Shown one piece after another: positions 8,577 to 17,452 of a stretch of DNA of 59,965 nt. The notes beneath the pieces were generated by a model. It searched no databases. It had not been told where the DNA came from and saw only the letters and a list, made by a program, of their open reading frames with translations. The DNA lies in the NCBI GenBank assembly GCA_030592645.1, contig JAUVIR010000008.1:1-59965 (forward strand), read 5' to 3'. The stretch comes from Candidatus Fermentibacterota bacterium (GTDB lineage: Bacteria > Fermentibacterota > Fermentibacteria > Fermentibacterales > JCC-6). Numbering within the stretch: position 1 is the stretch's first letter; each line of letters opens with the position of its first letter. Made by a program: the position numbers and the translations under genes.

Positions 8577-10634
8577 TTGAAGAACTACAATTCAGATAAG
8601 CTTAGAACAATATCAGTTGTCGGCCACGGTACGGTCGGAAAAACCAGTCTCTGCGACTCGCTTCTTTTTGTAAGCAAAGCTGTTGATCGCCTCGGGAGTG
8701 TCGACAGCGGCACAAGCCAGTTCGATTACACTGATGAGAGCCGCGACCGGAAACACAGTCTTTCCTCTTCCATGGGTATAGTTGAACACAACGGTTACAA
8801 GATCAACATAATCGATACACCGGGGCTGGCGGATTTCCACGGCGCTACCATCGGCAGTGTCATAGTGTCCGACGGAGTTATTCTTGTCGTTGACGGCTCA
8901 GACGGTGTAGAGGTTGGAACCCTTAAAACATGGGACTTCGCCGCGAAGAACGATACGCCGCTGATGATCTGGGTAAACCGGGTTGACCGCGATAATGCTG
9001 ATTTTACCAGAACACTTGAAGATATCAGAAAGAACCTGAGGAAAAGCGCAATTCCGGTAACATTTCCAGTAAAGGATAACGGTGCTATTTCTGCGATTGT
9101 CAATGTACTCACAGGTAAAGCTGTTGATGCTGAGGGTAAGGACATACCCGTACCGGATTCTGCAAAAGATGACACTGAACTCTACAGGATGCAGCTGGTC
9201 GAAACTGCTGCCGAATCCGATGACAAACTGATGGAATCATTTTTCGAGAATGAAACGCTTTCAGAAGAAGAAATGAGTATCGGTCTTAAAAAGGCATTTG
9301 CAGCCAGGAATTTCTTTCCCGTATTCAGCGGTCTTGCAATACCTCCTGTCGGTCAGAAGTTCCTCCTTGATTTAATCCCGGCTCTCGTGCCCTCTCCTTT
9401 AGAAGCGCTTCCTGTAGCCGCAACCGACCGGGGCAAAGAAGTGATGATAGATCCCGACCCATCGGGGCCCTTCGTAGCCCGGGTGTTCAACTGCAAAGTA
9501 GACACACATATGGGCGAAATAGTCTTCGTACGGGTAGAGAGCGGCGGAATCGAGGGAACTACAGATATATCCAACACAACAAAGAACGCTTCCGAACGCC
9601 TGGGTAACTACTATTTCATAAGCGGTTCGAGCAGAACCGATACAGACAGACTGGTTACGGGAGATATCGCCGCAATAGCAAAGCTGAAGAATACCTCCAC
9701 AAACGACACTCTCGGCCAGAAGGGGAGCAAGATCATCCTCAAGCCCATTGTTTTCCCAGAGCCCGTTTACAGGGTAGCAATCGCGGCCAAGGAGAGAGGT
9801 CACGAGGACAAAATGGGTTCAGGTCTATCAATTCTTGCAGCCCAGGACCCCACACTTATTCTCAGAAATGAATCCGAGATCGGACAGACGACCCTTTCAG
9901 GAATGGGTGAGCTTCATCTCAAGGTTATGCTCAGCAGGCTGAAGGACTCAACCGGAGTGGATACGGAAACCTTCAAACCGAAGATCGCCTACCACGAGAC
10001 GATCACCAAAAAAGCTGAAGGTTCCTACAAGCATAAAAAGCAGACAGGCGGCCGTGGTCAGTACGGCCATGTATTCATCAGGCTTGAACCCCTGCCAAGG
10101 GGTGCCGGATTCGAATTCCAGAGCAAGGTCGTTGGAGGAAACGTTCCCACCAACTTCATTCCGGCAGTTGAAAAGGGAGTAATAGAGGCCATGAAGAACG
10201 GCCCTATTTCGAAATGTAAGGTCGTTGATGTAAGGGCTGTTGTGTATGACGGTTCCTACCACCCTGTGGATTCCTCGGATATGGCTTTTAAACTTGCTTC
10301 CAGAAAGTGTTTCAAGGAAGTCATGATGAACGCCGGCCCAAGCCTCCTTGAACCTGTCGTGAACATGGAAGTCACAGTCCCCGAAGAATTCATGGGAGAT
10401 GTTATGAGTGATCTGACTTCCAGGCGCGGACGTATACAGGGAATTGAAGCTGAGGGCGCATTTCAGGTCATTAAAGCCAGTGTTCCGGAGGCCGAGCTTT
10501 TCCAGTACACAAGTACTCTTAAATCACTCACTCAGGCAAGAGGCAGTTTCGTTCAGAGCTTCGAAGGTTATCAGCCGGTTCCCAGGGATGTAAAGGAAAA
10601 GATCATGGCCAGCGTTGCCGAAGAGGAGGAATAA
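8577..10634 (+). CDS. Elongation factor G-like GTPase (EF-G2 type)
   Basis: 685 residues, TTG start at 8577 after GAGGAG. It has a G domain with P-loop GHGTVGKTSLC, DTPGLADF and NRVD, domain II, domain III, domain IV (GGRGQYGHVFIRLEP) and domain V (RRGRIQGIE). The length and order are those of EF-G. The switch II motif reads DTPGLADF, so the GTPase-activating His of EF-G (DTPGHVDF) is Leu, and NKxD reads NRVD. Both changes are seen in the EF-G-like paralogue family rather than in canonical translocases. It probably acts on ribosomes under special conditions; the role is unproven. The next gene starts one base after its stop. Confidence 0.85.
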   Translation: MKNYNSDKLRTISVVGHGTVGKTSLCDSLLFVSKAVDRLGSVDSGTSQFDYTDESRDRKHSLSSSMGIVEHNGYKINIIDTPGLADFHGATIGSVIVSDGVILVVDGSDGVEVGTLKTWDFAAKNDTPLMIWVNRVDRDNADFTRTLEDIRKNLRKSAIPVTFPVKDNGAISAIVNVLTGKAVDAEGKDIPVPDSAKDDTELYRMQLVETAAESDDKLMESFFENETLSEEEMSIGLKKAFAARNFFPVFSGLAIPPVGQKFLLDLIPALVPSPLEALPVAATDRGKEVMIDPDPSGPFVARVFNCKVDTHMGEIVFVRVESGGIEGTTDISNTTKNASERLGNYYFISGSSRTDTDRLVTGDIAAIAKLKNTSTNDTLGQKGSKIILKPIVFPEPVYRVAIAAKERGHEDKMGSGLSILAAQDPTLILRNESEIGQTTLSGMGELHLKVMLSRLKDSTGVDTETFKPKIAYHETITKKAEGSYKHKKQTGGRGQYGHVFIRLEPLPRGAGFEFQSKVVGGNVPTNFIPAVEKGVIEAMKNGPISKCKVVDVRAVVYDGSYHPVDSSDMAFKLASRKCFKEVMMNAGPSLLEPVVNMEVTVPEEFMGDVMSDLTSRRGRIQGIEAEGAFQVIKASVPEAELFQYTSTLKSLTQARGSFVQSFEGYQPVPRDVKEKIMASVAEEEE

Positions 10635-10635
10635 T

Positions 10636-11244
10636 ATGATATCAAAATACAGGACGACTACGGCTCTTGTTCTTATATCTGTGTTCCTTCTTTCATGCCC
10701 CCTTATGGCTGGAGAAGGCGGGAGCGGGGAAACAGGTGAAGATGGCGATTCCAATGCCATGACATATATCACCATAGGCCTCATTGTCGTAGTGGGAGGC
10801 CTCTTCTTTCTTGATGTTCTGGCAGGTTCAGATGAAGAAGCAGTCATCGCTGATACCATGCCGGACCAGATCATAGAAACGGGTATCAACTGGGACGATG
10901 CCTTCCCTGAAGAAGAACTTATCACGGTTGCCGTTTCAGTTTTCCCCGGAGATAACGGATCCGAAACCACAATGCAGTTCATTCGCATGCTTAATGATCT
11001 CGCCGGGGATAATGTTGCAGTATACAATGATCCTCTGGATCTAGGGACAGATTCCGCTGTCAGCCGCGCTCTGATGGCTCACGAATATTTCGGCGCAAAC
11101 TACCTTATCTTCCAGGTAGAGGATTCGGAGACCCTTCGGTACGGGATAGCATCCCCGGATTCAATTCTCTGGACATCCACCTATCAGTCTGATAACGATA
11201 TGCTTGTTATCGCAGAAGAAGTCCTGCAGTCGGGTGTCTTCTAG
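10636..11244 (+). CDS. Exported acidic protein of unknown function
   Basis: 202 residues from ATG 10636, with GAGGAGGA just before it inside the end of the EF-G-like gene. An N-terminal signal (TTALVLISVFLLSC) could be read as a lipobox (LLSC). It is followed by a Gly/Glu-rich linker and a second membrane-spanning stretch (YITIGLIVVVGGLFFLDVLAG). The remainder is acidic and soluble, and probably periplasmic, with a segment resembling CsgG/FlgO-like periplasmic domains (FIRMLNDLAGDNVAVYNDP). That resemblance is weak. No family was recognised. Confidence 0.65.
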   Translation: MISKYRTTTALVLISVFLLSCPLMAGEGGSGETGEDGDSNAMTYITIGLIVVVGGLFFLDVLAGSDEEAVIADTMPDQIIETGINWDDAFPEEELITVAVSVFPGDNGSETTMQFIRMLNDLAGDNVAVYNDPLDLGTDSAVSRALMAHEYFGANYLIFQVEDSETLRYGIASPDSILWTSTYQSDNDMLVIAEEVLQSGVF

Positions 11245-11306
11245 GATCGATCCCGGAACCAATCAGAAGCCGGCAGCGTTATTAAGCTGAACTAAGGGAT
11301 GATACT

Positions 11307-13673
11307 ATGAAATATCTGGTTTCTGTAATTATGGTTGCATCGGCCCTTGGAATCTATGCTGGTGAAATGGTCGTAACGATACCTCTGGACGCTTCTGCGA
11401 TAAACTTCCATGAAGCTGGCATCTATACAAGAATTACGGGTACCGGAATGGGGCTTATGGGTGCCGAAGGTGAACCCAGCCTTCCCGAGTTCACCGCCAG
11501 GATAGCACTTCCCACCGGATGCGCCGCAACCGGGATAGAAGTTGTAAATACTGTGTATACACCTGTTCGCGGCCGCTTCACCGTATTGCCGGCCGCCACA
11601 CCGGTTCCGCTTTCAGTTGAACGGGAAATCTATCCTGTCGAACCGGATCCGCATATTTACGGTTCAAGCGTTTCGTATCCGGAGCGACCATTCAGTTTCG
11701 AGGGTTCAAGTGTTATCATGGGAATTCCGGTTGCTTACATTAGAGTATTCCCTGTGAGGTGGAATCCAGCCAGCAGAACAGTGGAAACCCTATCAAACCT
11801 TACGTTGAATGTAACCTTCGAAATCAGCCCTGAAGCATCTACAGTTTCCAGAAGGAGCCTTCAGAGTGAACTGCGCTCGCAGGAGATAGTCAGAAACTCC
11901 GTAGTGAATCCGGATGCAGTTGCTTCCTCGGGTGCCGCCATTGTTGATTCAAAAGCACTGGCCTATGGTGAGTATGTGATCATTACTCCTCCGGATTACG
12001 TAAGCTACGCCCAGGAACTTGCCGACTGGAAAACCTCCAAGGGTATCCCTGCAAGCGTATATACAATTACAGTTATTCAAAGCATGTATACTTGCTGTGA
12101 CCTTCTGCAGGAAATTCGTGCCTTTCTAACCGACTGCCGAATCGAGGGCGTGGAATACGTTCTTATCTACGGAGATGACGATAAGATCGCTGCGAGATTG
12201 GCATGGATAGGCGCAGACCCTGATTATGACGAACTACCCTGCGACCTTTACTACTCTGATATAAACGATACTGCCCCCGGTATTGACAGATGGGACAGCA
12301 ACGAAAACCTTGTCTGGGGTGAATACGGAATAGATGATTTAGACTACCATCCGGATCTCTGGGTTGGAAGGGCAAGTGTAAATACTACAGGTGAATGCAC
12401 GATCTTCAACGACAAAGTTTTTGCATACGAACGTGTTACTATTACCGACTATTTTGACACAGCTCCAATAGAATTGAGAATCGGATATACTACAGAAATG
12501 CTCTGGCCCGGATGCTACGGTTCGGCAGGTGCAGAACTTATATCCAACTTCGTACCCTCATCGGCCTGGGAAGAGGAGAAGTGCTACGACTCCGCTGGTA
12601 CGAACACTGTAACGATCACAAATAACATGATAAACGCTGGACCTCATCACCTTTACCACGCGAGCCACGGCTCACAGACATCCTTCTCTCTTCCAGGTGG
12701 AAGTTACACAACCTCCGACTTTATGAGCCAGACCAATATCTCCGGTGGTGGCCTCCCTGCGATCTGGAACTCGATCTCATGCCATATCGGTTATCTGGAT
12801 TACTATACTGACTGCATGGGTGATGCATGGAACAACTCCCCCAACGGAGGAGGGTTCGGAGCATTCAACGCCAGGTACGGATGGGGTGATCCGGATAATC
12901 CCGGTTACGGTCTCAGCGAGATTCTCTCAAGGTACTTCTACGATGCAATGTGGAACGATGACCTTTACAATCTTGGTGTAGCTCACCTCATGGGAAACGA
13001 CATGATGTCTGCACCTTCCGATGAATACGAAGACTGGTGTGTAAAGGAATACAATCTATTCGGCGAACCTGAATTGCCAATGTGGTTCCTTGACGCTCCG
13101 GACCTTACCGCTTCCCATCCGAGCAGCATCTCTGAAGCAACAACTTTCAATGTAACGGTAACATCCGGGGGTTCCCCCGTAAACGGCGCCAGGGTATGCA
13201 TTCAGAAAGGCAACTGGCAGACCGGTGATATTTACATGGTAAATACAACGAACGGAAGTGGAATAGCTACTTTTTACGTCAATCCGTCATCAACCGGAAC
13301 AATGTCCGTTGTAGCCTGGGCAAGGGACAATGTATCCTACCAGGGAACCATAAATGTTACCGGAACCGGCTTTGAGGAGGAAGGCATTCAGAATTACACC
13401 TATGATGTGAATGCCGTATATCCCAGCCCTGCCATGAGCAGCGCTACAATACCTTTCAGCCTTGCCGCAGCAGGCACCGCGAGGGTCGATGTCTACGATG
13501 TGGCAGGCAGAATTGTCACGACTCTTGCGGCCGAAGAGATGGCAGCAGGACAGCACAATCTTGTCTGGAACCTTGAAGATTCAAGCGGCTCGGTAATTCC
13601 TTCAGGTGTATATCATATAAGGATTGCAACCGCAGACTGGACAGGCACAACCAGCCTTGTTGTAGCCAGATAG
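11307..13673 (+). CDS. Gingipain-like C25 family cysteine protease with sorting tail
   Basis: 788 residues. A signal peptide is followed by a propeptide-like region (about 20-210). A caspase-like C25 catalytic domain (about 220-600) has His454 in HASHGSQ and Cys492 in SISCHIGYLD, the His-Gly and Cys dyad of gingipains. Next is a carboxypeptidase-regulatory/Ig-like domain (about 610-690). The C-terminal tail has YPSPA, then VYDVAGR, then W, then GVYHIRI, ending LVVAR. It is secreted, probably made as a zymogen, and cleaves extracellular proteins. Specificity is unknown. The ATG at 11307 follows AAGGGATG. A terminator lies 24 bases after the stop. Confidence 0.9.
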   Translation: MKYLVSVIMVASALGIYAGEMVVTIPLDASAINFHEAGIYTRITGTGMGLMGAEGEPSLPEFTARIALPTGCAATGIEVVNTVYTPVRGRFTVLPAATPVPLSVEREIYPVEPDPHIYGSSVSYPERPFSFEGSSVIMGIPVAYIRVFPVRWNPASRTVETLSNLTLNVTFEISPEASTVSRRSLQSELRSQEIVRNSVVNPDAVASSGAAIVDSKALAYGEYVIITPPDYVSYAQELADWKTSKGIPASVYTITVIQSMYTCCDLLQEIRAFLTDCRIEGVEYVLIYGDDDKIAARLAWIGADPDYDELPCDLYYSDINDTAPGIDRWDSNENLVWGEYGIDDLDYHPDLWVGRASVNTTGECTIFNDKVFAYERVTITDYFDTAPIELRIGYTTEMLWPGCYGSAGAELISNFVPSSAWEEEKCYDSAGTNTVTITNNMINAGPHHLYHASHGSQTSFSLPGGSYTTSDFMSQTNISGGGLPAIWNSISCHIGYLDYYTDCMGDAWNNSPNGGGFGAFNARYGWGDPDNPGYGLSEILSRYFYDAMWNDDLYNLGVAHLMGNDMMSAPSDEYEDWCVKEYNLFGEPELPMWFLDAPDLTASHPSSISEATTFNVTVTSGGSPVNGARVCIQKGNWQTGDIYMVNTTNGSGIATFYVNPSSTGTMSVVAWARDNVSYQGTINVTGTGFEEEGIQNYTYDVNAVYPSPAMSSATIPFSLAAAGTARVDVYDVAGRIVTTLAAEEMAAGQHNLVWNLEDSSGSVIPSGVYHIRIATADWTGTTSLVVAR

Positions 13674-13696
13674 AATCTGGGCAAAAAGCGGATAGG

Positions 13697-13725
13697 AAAG
13701 GGCGGGGAAATCCCCGCCCTTTTTC
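13697..13725 (+). terminator. Rho-independent terminator after the C25 protease gene
   Basis: A perfect 12-base stem (AAAGGGCGGGGA, 13697-13708; complement 13711-13722) has a 2-base loop and is followed by a short T run. It ends the 8.5-13.7 kb plus-strand unit. Confidence 0.85.
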
Positions 13726-13762
13726 TGTATGCAAAAATATTTATACGGTATGAATACTCTGA

Positions 13763-13790
13763 TTTGGAAATTTTTCCCAATTTGTATAAT
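13763..13790 (+). promoter_or_regulatory. Possible promoter of the lipoprotein-esterase pair
   Basis: A perfect TATAAT occurs at 13785-13790, with a weak -35 (TTTGGA, 13763-13768) 16 bases before it. The lipoprotein start is 50 bases downstream, after the terminator at 13697-13725. Confidence 0.4.
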
Positions 13791-13839
13791 ACTACTATTC
13801 GGAAGCTGAAACGTAGACTATGGAGAATGGGAGACAGCT

Positions 13840-14991
13840 ATGAAGAACTGTTATAAGCTGATCACAGTACTTGCATCTCTGGTTTCAATCGCAGCGGTTA
13901 TGACTGGATGCGGTAACGATGCAGAACCTGAAGCCCCTGCTGATGCTTCAAGTTCGGAAGCCGTGGATACACTCATAATTGCGGTTACAGATACAATAGG
14001 GGTTGAAATGGGCGACAGCTCCTACGTATTCGGTATGCTGATGGAAGTCGCACACGGAGCGGATGGAAGCATAATCGCTCTGGACATGAACAGAGCATGT
14101 CTTTCGGTCTACTCTCCAGACGGAGAATTCATCAGTTCGATCGGATCTCCAGGACCAGGTCCCGGGGAGTTCCTGATACCCATCGGATTTGCTGTAATGG
14201 CAGATGGAGGCATCGCGGTAAGTGACGCGGTAGCCCGGAATATTTCTTTCTTCGATACGGAGGGTGTTTTCCGGGAAGTTATGGACGGTTTTTTCCCCAC
14301 ACCCCCCATGTCCATAGAAGGCTGCCCTGATGGAGGTTTTATCGGTCAGAGCATGTCGATGGTTATGACAGGAGAGACTATGGATGCTTCGCTACAGCTG
14401 TGCAAGTACAGCGACAGCACCGAAGCCGATGTAACCTACTTTTCAAAACCGATGGAAATGGATTTCTCGGGCGGGGGCCAGGCCAGTCTTCAAAGGGGAC
14501 CGGAGTTCGATTTCGCGGTGGGTCCCGACGGAAGTGTTTTTGTAGCCGAAATATCGGACACCCTTTTTGCAGTAAGCGGCTACTCCCCGGATGGAGAGGA
14601 ATTCCTAACACTCTACGAAGAAAGGGAAAAAACTCCACTGACACAGGAGGAGATCGATGCCGGGTCACTCAACCTGTCCATCATGATAGTTAATGGAGAG
14701 GCTTCAGCCGGCATGGACAGAACTGATGATGTATACCCATGGAGGAACGTGATAGCTTCCATAGGAGTTGATTCCATGGAAAGGATATGGGTTGAGATGG
14801 CATGCACTGATATGCCGGTATTCAGAGTATACGATTACTCCGGCACTCTTCTCTTCGTTGCTCTGCAGGACGTTGCGTTCACTGCTGTCACGCGGCCTGC
14901 ATTCATGATAGACGCGGGCGGTATACTGGCATACGACCAGGACCCGATGGATTATCCGAAGATCTACAACTTCCAGCTGCTGGAGAACTAG
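13840..14991 (+). CDS. 6-bladed beta-propeller lipoprotein
   Basis: 383 residues. The signal peptide ends in a lipobox (VMTGC), so the protein should be lipid-anchored from Cys near residue 24. The body carries NHL/6-bladed propeller repeats, for example AHGADGSIIALDMN..CLSVYSPDGEF, followed by SIGSPGPGPGEFLIP. That G-x-G-x-G-[QE]-F motif is typical of the 6-bladed beta-propeller family common in Bacteroidota and relatives. Such proteins are usually scaffolds or binders. The esterase gene starts one base after its stop, so the two probably work together. The ligand is unknown. Confidence 0.75.
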   Translation: MKNCYKLITVLASLVSIAAVMTGCGNDAEPEAPADASSSEAVDTLIIAVTDTIGVEMGDSSYVFGMLMEVAHGADGSIIALDMNRACLSVYSPDGEFISSIGSPGPGPGEFLIPIGFAVMADGGIAVSDAVARNISFFDTEGVFREVMDGFFPTPPMSIEGCPDGGFIGQSMSMVMTGETMDASLQLCKYSDSTEADVTYFSKPMEMDFSGGGQASLQRGPEFDFAVGPDGSVFVAEISDTLFAVSGYSPDGEEFLTLYEEREKTPLTQEEIDAGSLNLSIMIVNGEASAGMDRTDDVYPWRNVIASIGVDSMERIWVEMACTDMPVFRVYDYSGTLLFVALQDVAFTAVTRPAFMIDAGGILAYDQDPMDYPKIYNFQLLEN

Positions 14992-14992
14992 A

Positions 14993-16087
14993 ATGGCAAT
15001 CCTGCTGCTTCTGCTTACGCTATCGTTTCCCGGTACCGGCCTTGCGACACCGGGTGAAATAGATCCTTCAGATCCATCTGCGGGAGATTTTCTGGATCTC
15101 GATCTTTCAGATTACTACAGGATAGCGGGAGATGCATACAGAGATGAAAACTACAACCTTGCCATCAGATATTACCTCGCATCCCTGACAAGAAACATCG
15201 ATAACGAAATCGCAATTTACAATGTTGCCTGCTGCTACGCTCTGATGGGCAATGTGGAGCTTGCTTCCCTCTACCTCCAGAGGGCGGTTATCGCCGGGTA
15301 TCATGATATCAGCTTCATGCGGGAGGATCATGATTTCGACAGTGTGCGTGATGATCCTTTATTTGTCGGCACCATGCAGCATATCTCAGCTGCGCTTGCT
15401 GAAGCCCCTGATTATGCAGGTGACCGGTATCTGTTCCATGCCGAGGCGGCCTTCCGCTGCCTGTTGCGTTTTCCCGAAGGATACGATCCTCAACTGGAAT
15501 ACCCTCTCGTTGTTGGCCTGCACGGTTACGGCGATTCTCCGGAGAATTTCATCCGCATCTGGGAGTACTTCGATGGACCTGATTTCATCTACGCCTGTCC
15601 ACGGGGACCTTACCCCTATACGGAGAACAACGTTACTGCATTCTCCTGGTTCAAGCCGTACGATGATGAGTACGATATCCGGGAACTTGACCTGCTTTCC
15701 ACCGAATATGTGATCTCACTTGTTGACGATCTTCGGGAAAGGCACCTGATATCGGATGTTTTCCTCTTCGGCTTCTCCCAGGGATGCGCACTGACCTGGA
15801 TGACTGGTCTCACACATCCGGAGGAATTCAGAGGGCTGATAGGATTCGGCGGAAGGCTGGACACTACATTTGTGAGCCCTTCGGGCTGGGGTGATGTTTC
15901 GGGACTGCACGCCTTTGTGGCCAACGGCACCATGGATCAGGCCGTCAGTGTCGAGGCTGGATTGGAAACGGTTGAGATCCTTGAAGATCTTGGAATTGAA
16001 ACGGTTTTCAGCTCATGGGAAGGGGTACATATGGTTAACAGACCTGTACTCCTTCAGGCTCAGGAATGGATGGAATCGCTACGCTGA
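14993..16087 (+). CDS. Exported alpha/beta-hydrolase with TPR N-terminus (phospholipase/carboxylesterase type)
   Basis: 364 residues. A signal peptide (LLLLLTLSFPGTGLA) is followed by two or three TPR-like helices (about 35-125; YRDENYNLAIRYYLASL, ALMGNVELASLYLQRAV). An alpha/beta-hydrolase domain (about 150-364) has nucleophile Ser in GFSQGC, a likely acid in NGTMDQAV and a likely His in EGVHMV. HGYGDSPENF provides the oxyanion-hole region. It most resembles the carboxylesterase/phospholipase and dienelactone hydrolase group. It should act in the periplasm or outside the cell on small esters. It is translationally coupled to the lipoprotein upstream. Confidence 0.8.
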   Translation: MAILLLLLTLSFPGTGLATPGEIDPSDPSAGDFLDLDLSDYYRIAGDAYRDENYNLAIRYYLASLTRNIDNEIAIYNVACCYALMGNVELASLYLQRAVIAGYHDISFMREDHDFDSVRDDPLFVGTMQHISAALAEAPDYAGDRYLFHAEAAFRCLLRFPEGYDPQLEYPLVVGLHGYGDSPENFIRIWEYFDGPDFIYACPRGPYPYTENNVTAFSWFKPYDDEYDIRELDLLSTEYVISLVDDLRERHLISDVFLFGFSQGCALTWMTGLTHPEEFRGLIGFGGRLDTTFVSPSGWGDVSGLHAFVANGTMDQAVSVEAGLETVEILEDLGIETVFSSWEGVHMVNRPVLLQAQEWMESLR

Positions 16088-16095
16088 TTGATTTC

Positions 16096-16125
16096 GGGGT
16101 CAAGCCTCAATTGAGGCATGACCCC
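16096..16125. repeat. REP-like hairpin, possible terminator
   Basis: A 30-base near-perfect palindrome (GGGGTCA ... TGACCCC, one mismatched pair) starts 8 bases after the esterase stop. It lacks a T run, so it may be a REP-type element rather than a classical terminator. Its GGGGTC ends match those of the larger repeat that follows. Confidence 0.6.
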
Positions 16126-16140
16126 AAGACTAGTTGCATT

Positions 16141-16218
16141 ATAGGGGTCGTATCTTGAATTTTGGCATTCTTAAATGTCTTACAAATGAAATGCCAAAAT
16201 TCAAGATACGACCCCTAT
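16141..16218. repeat. Long inverted repeat, copy 1
   Basis: The arms 16141-16169 and 16190-16218 are perfect 29-base inverted complements around a 20-base loop. The outer end is ATAGGGGTCG and the inner end is TTTTGGCATT. The same arms recur at 34394-34466. It lies between convergent genes (esterase plus, cupin minus). It is consistent with a REP/MITE-type element mobilised in trans; no transposase is in the window. Confidence 0.85.
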
Positions 16219-16228
16219 TTTGCGGCCC

Positions 16229-16564
16229 CTATTTTGGTATAGTGCAGAGGAAATCCAGGGGCTCACTGCCGTTATTCACAAAATTGTGCTCTTCATCCGG
16301 CAGTACGAGAATCACGGTTCCAGCACTTATTTTATGATCTGTATCGCCGAGTCTGACAAGGCCGGTCCCGGACAGGACGTAGAGTTCATGCTCCCAGGAA
16401 TGAGTGTGAAACGGGGTGTGTCCGCCCGGTTCAATTGTAAATCGTCTCATAATAAAATTGGGAGCGCCGTCAGCTTCCGAAATGAGAACCCTTTTCTTCA
16501 CTCCACTGGCATTTTCCATTTTCACATCTTCGGCATCTATATCGGTGTATTTACGAATTATCAT
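16229..16564 (-). CDS. Cupin domain protein
   Basis: 111 residues, a single cupin barrel. Metal-binding motif 1 is PGGHTPFHTHSWEHELYVLSG (G-x5-H-x-H-x3,4-E-x6-G); motif 2 is LPDEEHNFVN. It probably binds a divalent metal; ligand or reaction unknown. The ATG at 16564 overlaps the osmC stop by one base (TGATG), with GGAGGTGATTTG as ribosome site. It is the last gene of the leuS operon and ends 11 bases from the inverted repeat. Confidence 0.8.
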   Translation of the reverse strand: MIIRKYTDIDAEDVKMENASGVKKRVLISEADGAPNFIMRRFTIEPGGHTPFHTHSWEHELYVLSGTGLVRLGDTDHKISAGTVILVLPDEEHNFVNNGSEPLDFLCTIPK

Positions 16565-16971
16565 CAAATCACCTCCGAATTGGAAATGGTAACTTCAAAT
16601 TCCGGAAGTCCCTTTGCAATATGCTTCTTAACGGTGCACTGCTCCGCTGAACGTACAAGCGCTTTATGATACTTCTGCGGGAAAGAGGCGGGTACCCGGA
16701 TATCGATTTTCAGCTTCTGGAACATCCTCGTCTCAGTATCCCACTCGGCGTTCTGATGCAGCGTGATGCCTTCGGTGGGAAGGTCATGATGCTGGCAGAA
16801 TGAAAGCACATAAATACCCGCACAGGTCCCGAGGGAAGCGAAAAACATATCAAAGGGTTCCGGTGCGGACCCCTCTCCCCCGCCCCTTACACACTGATCC
16901 GTTCTGATCGTAAAATCTCCGTAAAGGGCATCAACTCTTTTCCCGCCGGGAAAAACTATTTCCATATCCAC
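16564..16971 (-). CDS. OsmC family protein
   Basis: 135 residues. OsmC/Ohr fold: FDMFFASLGTCAGIYVLSFC contains the first active Cys region, and the C-terminal half has VRSAEQCTVKKHIAKG with the second Cys. The Cys pair suggests thiol-dependent peroxide reduction. This form is close to the YhfA-like branch of OsmC. The GTG start is used (AAGGAG upstream); ATG two codons later is possible. It lies 19 bases after the PNPOx-like gene. Confidence 0.85.
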   Translation of the reverse strand: MDMEIVFPGGKRVDALYGDFTIRTDQCVRGGGEGSAPEPFDMFFASLGTCAGIYVLSFCQHHDLPTEGITLHQNAEWDTETRMFQKLKIDIRVPASFPQKYHKALVRSAEQCTVKKHIAKGLPEFEVTISNSEVI

Positions 16972-16990
16972 TGTATTCAGCGCTCCTTGT

Positions 16991-17452
16991 TTATTTGAAT
17001 GATTTCTTGCCGGTCATTTCCGTGATCCTCAGTTTCAGAATCAGTACATTGTCAATTTGCTGTTTCGGGATATTCCAGCTATCAACGCCTGAATAGTGCT
17101 TCATGAGAATGTTCATAGCATTGAGTTTATCGGTTGCTCCCGAAACTTCCTCGAGGTTTCCGTAACCTATTACGCTTCTGTAGTTCATTCCCCATCTGCT
17201 TGCCTCTTCTGACGGTTTCACTGAAACATCCAATTCAATTTCGAAACATGCCAGTCTGTTGTTGCGGATGAATTCCAGTTTCAGACCCTCACCGGCTGAG
17301 TGAAAGTACAGATATCCATCGGAGTATCCGTAGCACATCGGAACCACGTAGGGAACATTGTCTCTGCACAACCCAAGCCTGCAGACGGTTCCGAGGTTGA
17401 GGATCTCCTCCAGCTCATCGCTGCATGAGATCTCCCGCTTTTTAAGCCTCAT
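16991..17452 (-). CDS. Pyridoxamine 5'-phosphate oxidase-like flavin-binding protein
   Basis: 153 residues, split-barrel fold. LGTVCRLGLCRDNVPYVVPMCYGY and YLYFHSAGEGLKLEFIRNN are typical of the NimA/PNPOx-like family that binds FMN or F420. True PdxH has a different C-terminus, so this is a general flavin reductase or binding protein. The start overlaps the ywbE stop by four bases (ATGA), showing operon membership with leuS. Confidence 0.8.
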   Translation of the reverse strand: MRLKKREISCSDELEEILNLGTVCRLGLCRDNVPYVVPMCYGYSDGYLYFHSAGEGLKLEFIRNNRLACFEIELDVSVKPSEEASRWGMNYRSVIGYGNLEEVSGATDKLNAMNILMKHYSGVDSWNIPKQQIDNVLILKLRITEMTGKKSFK

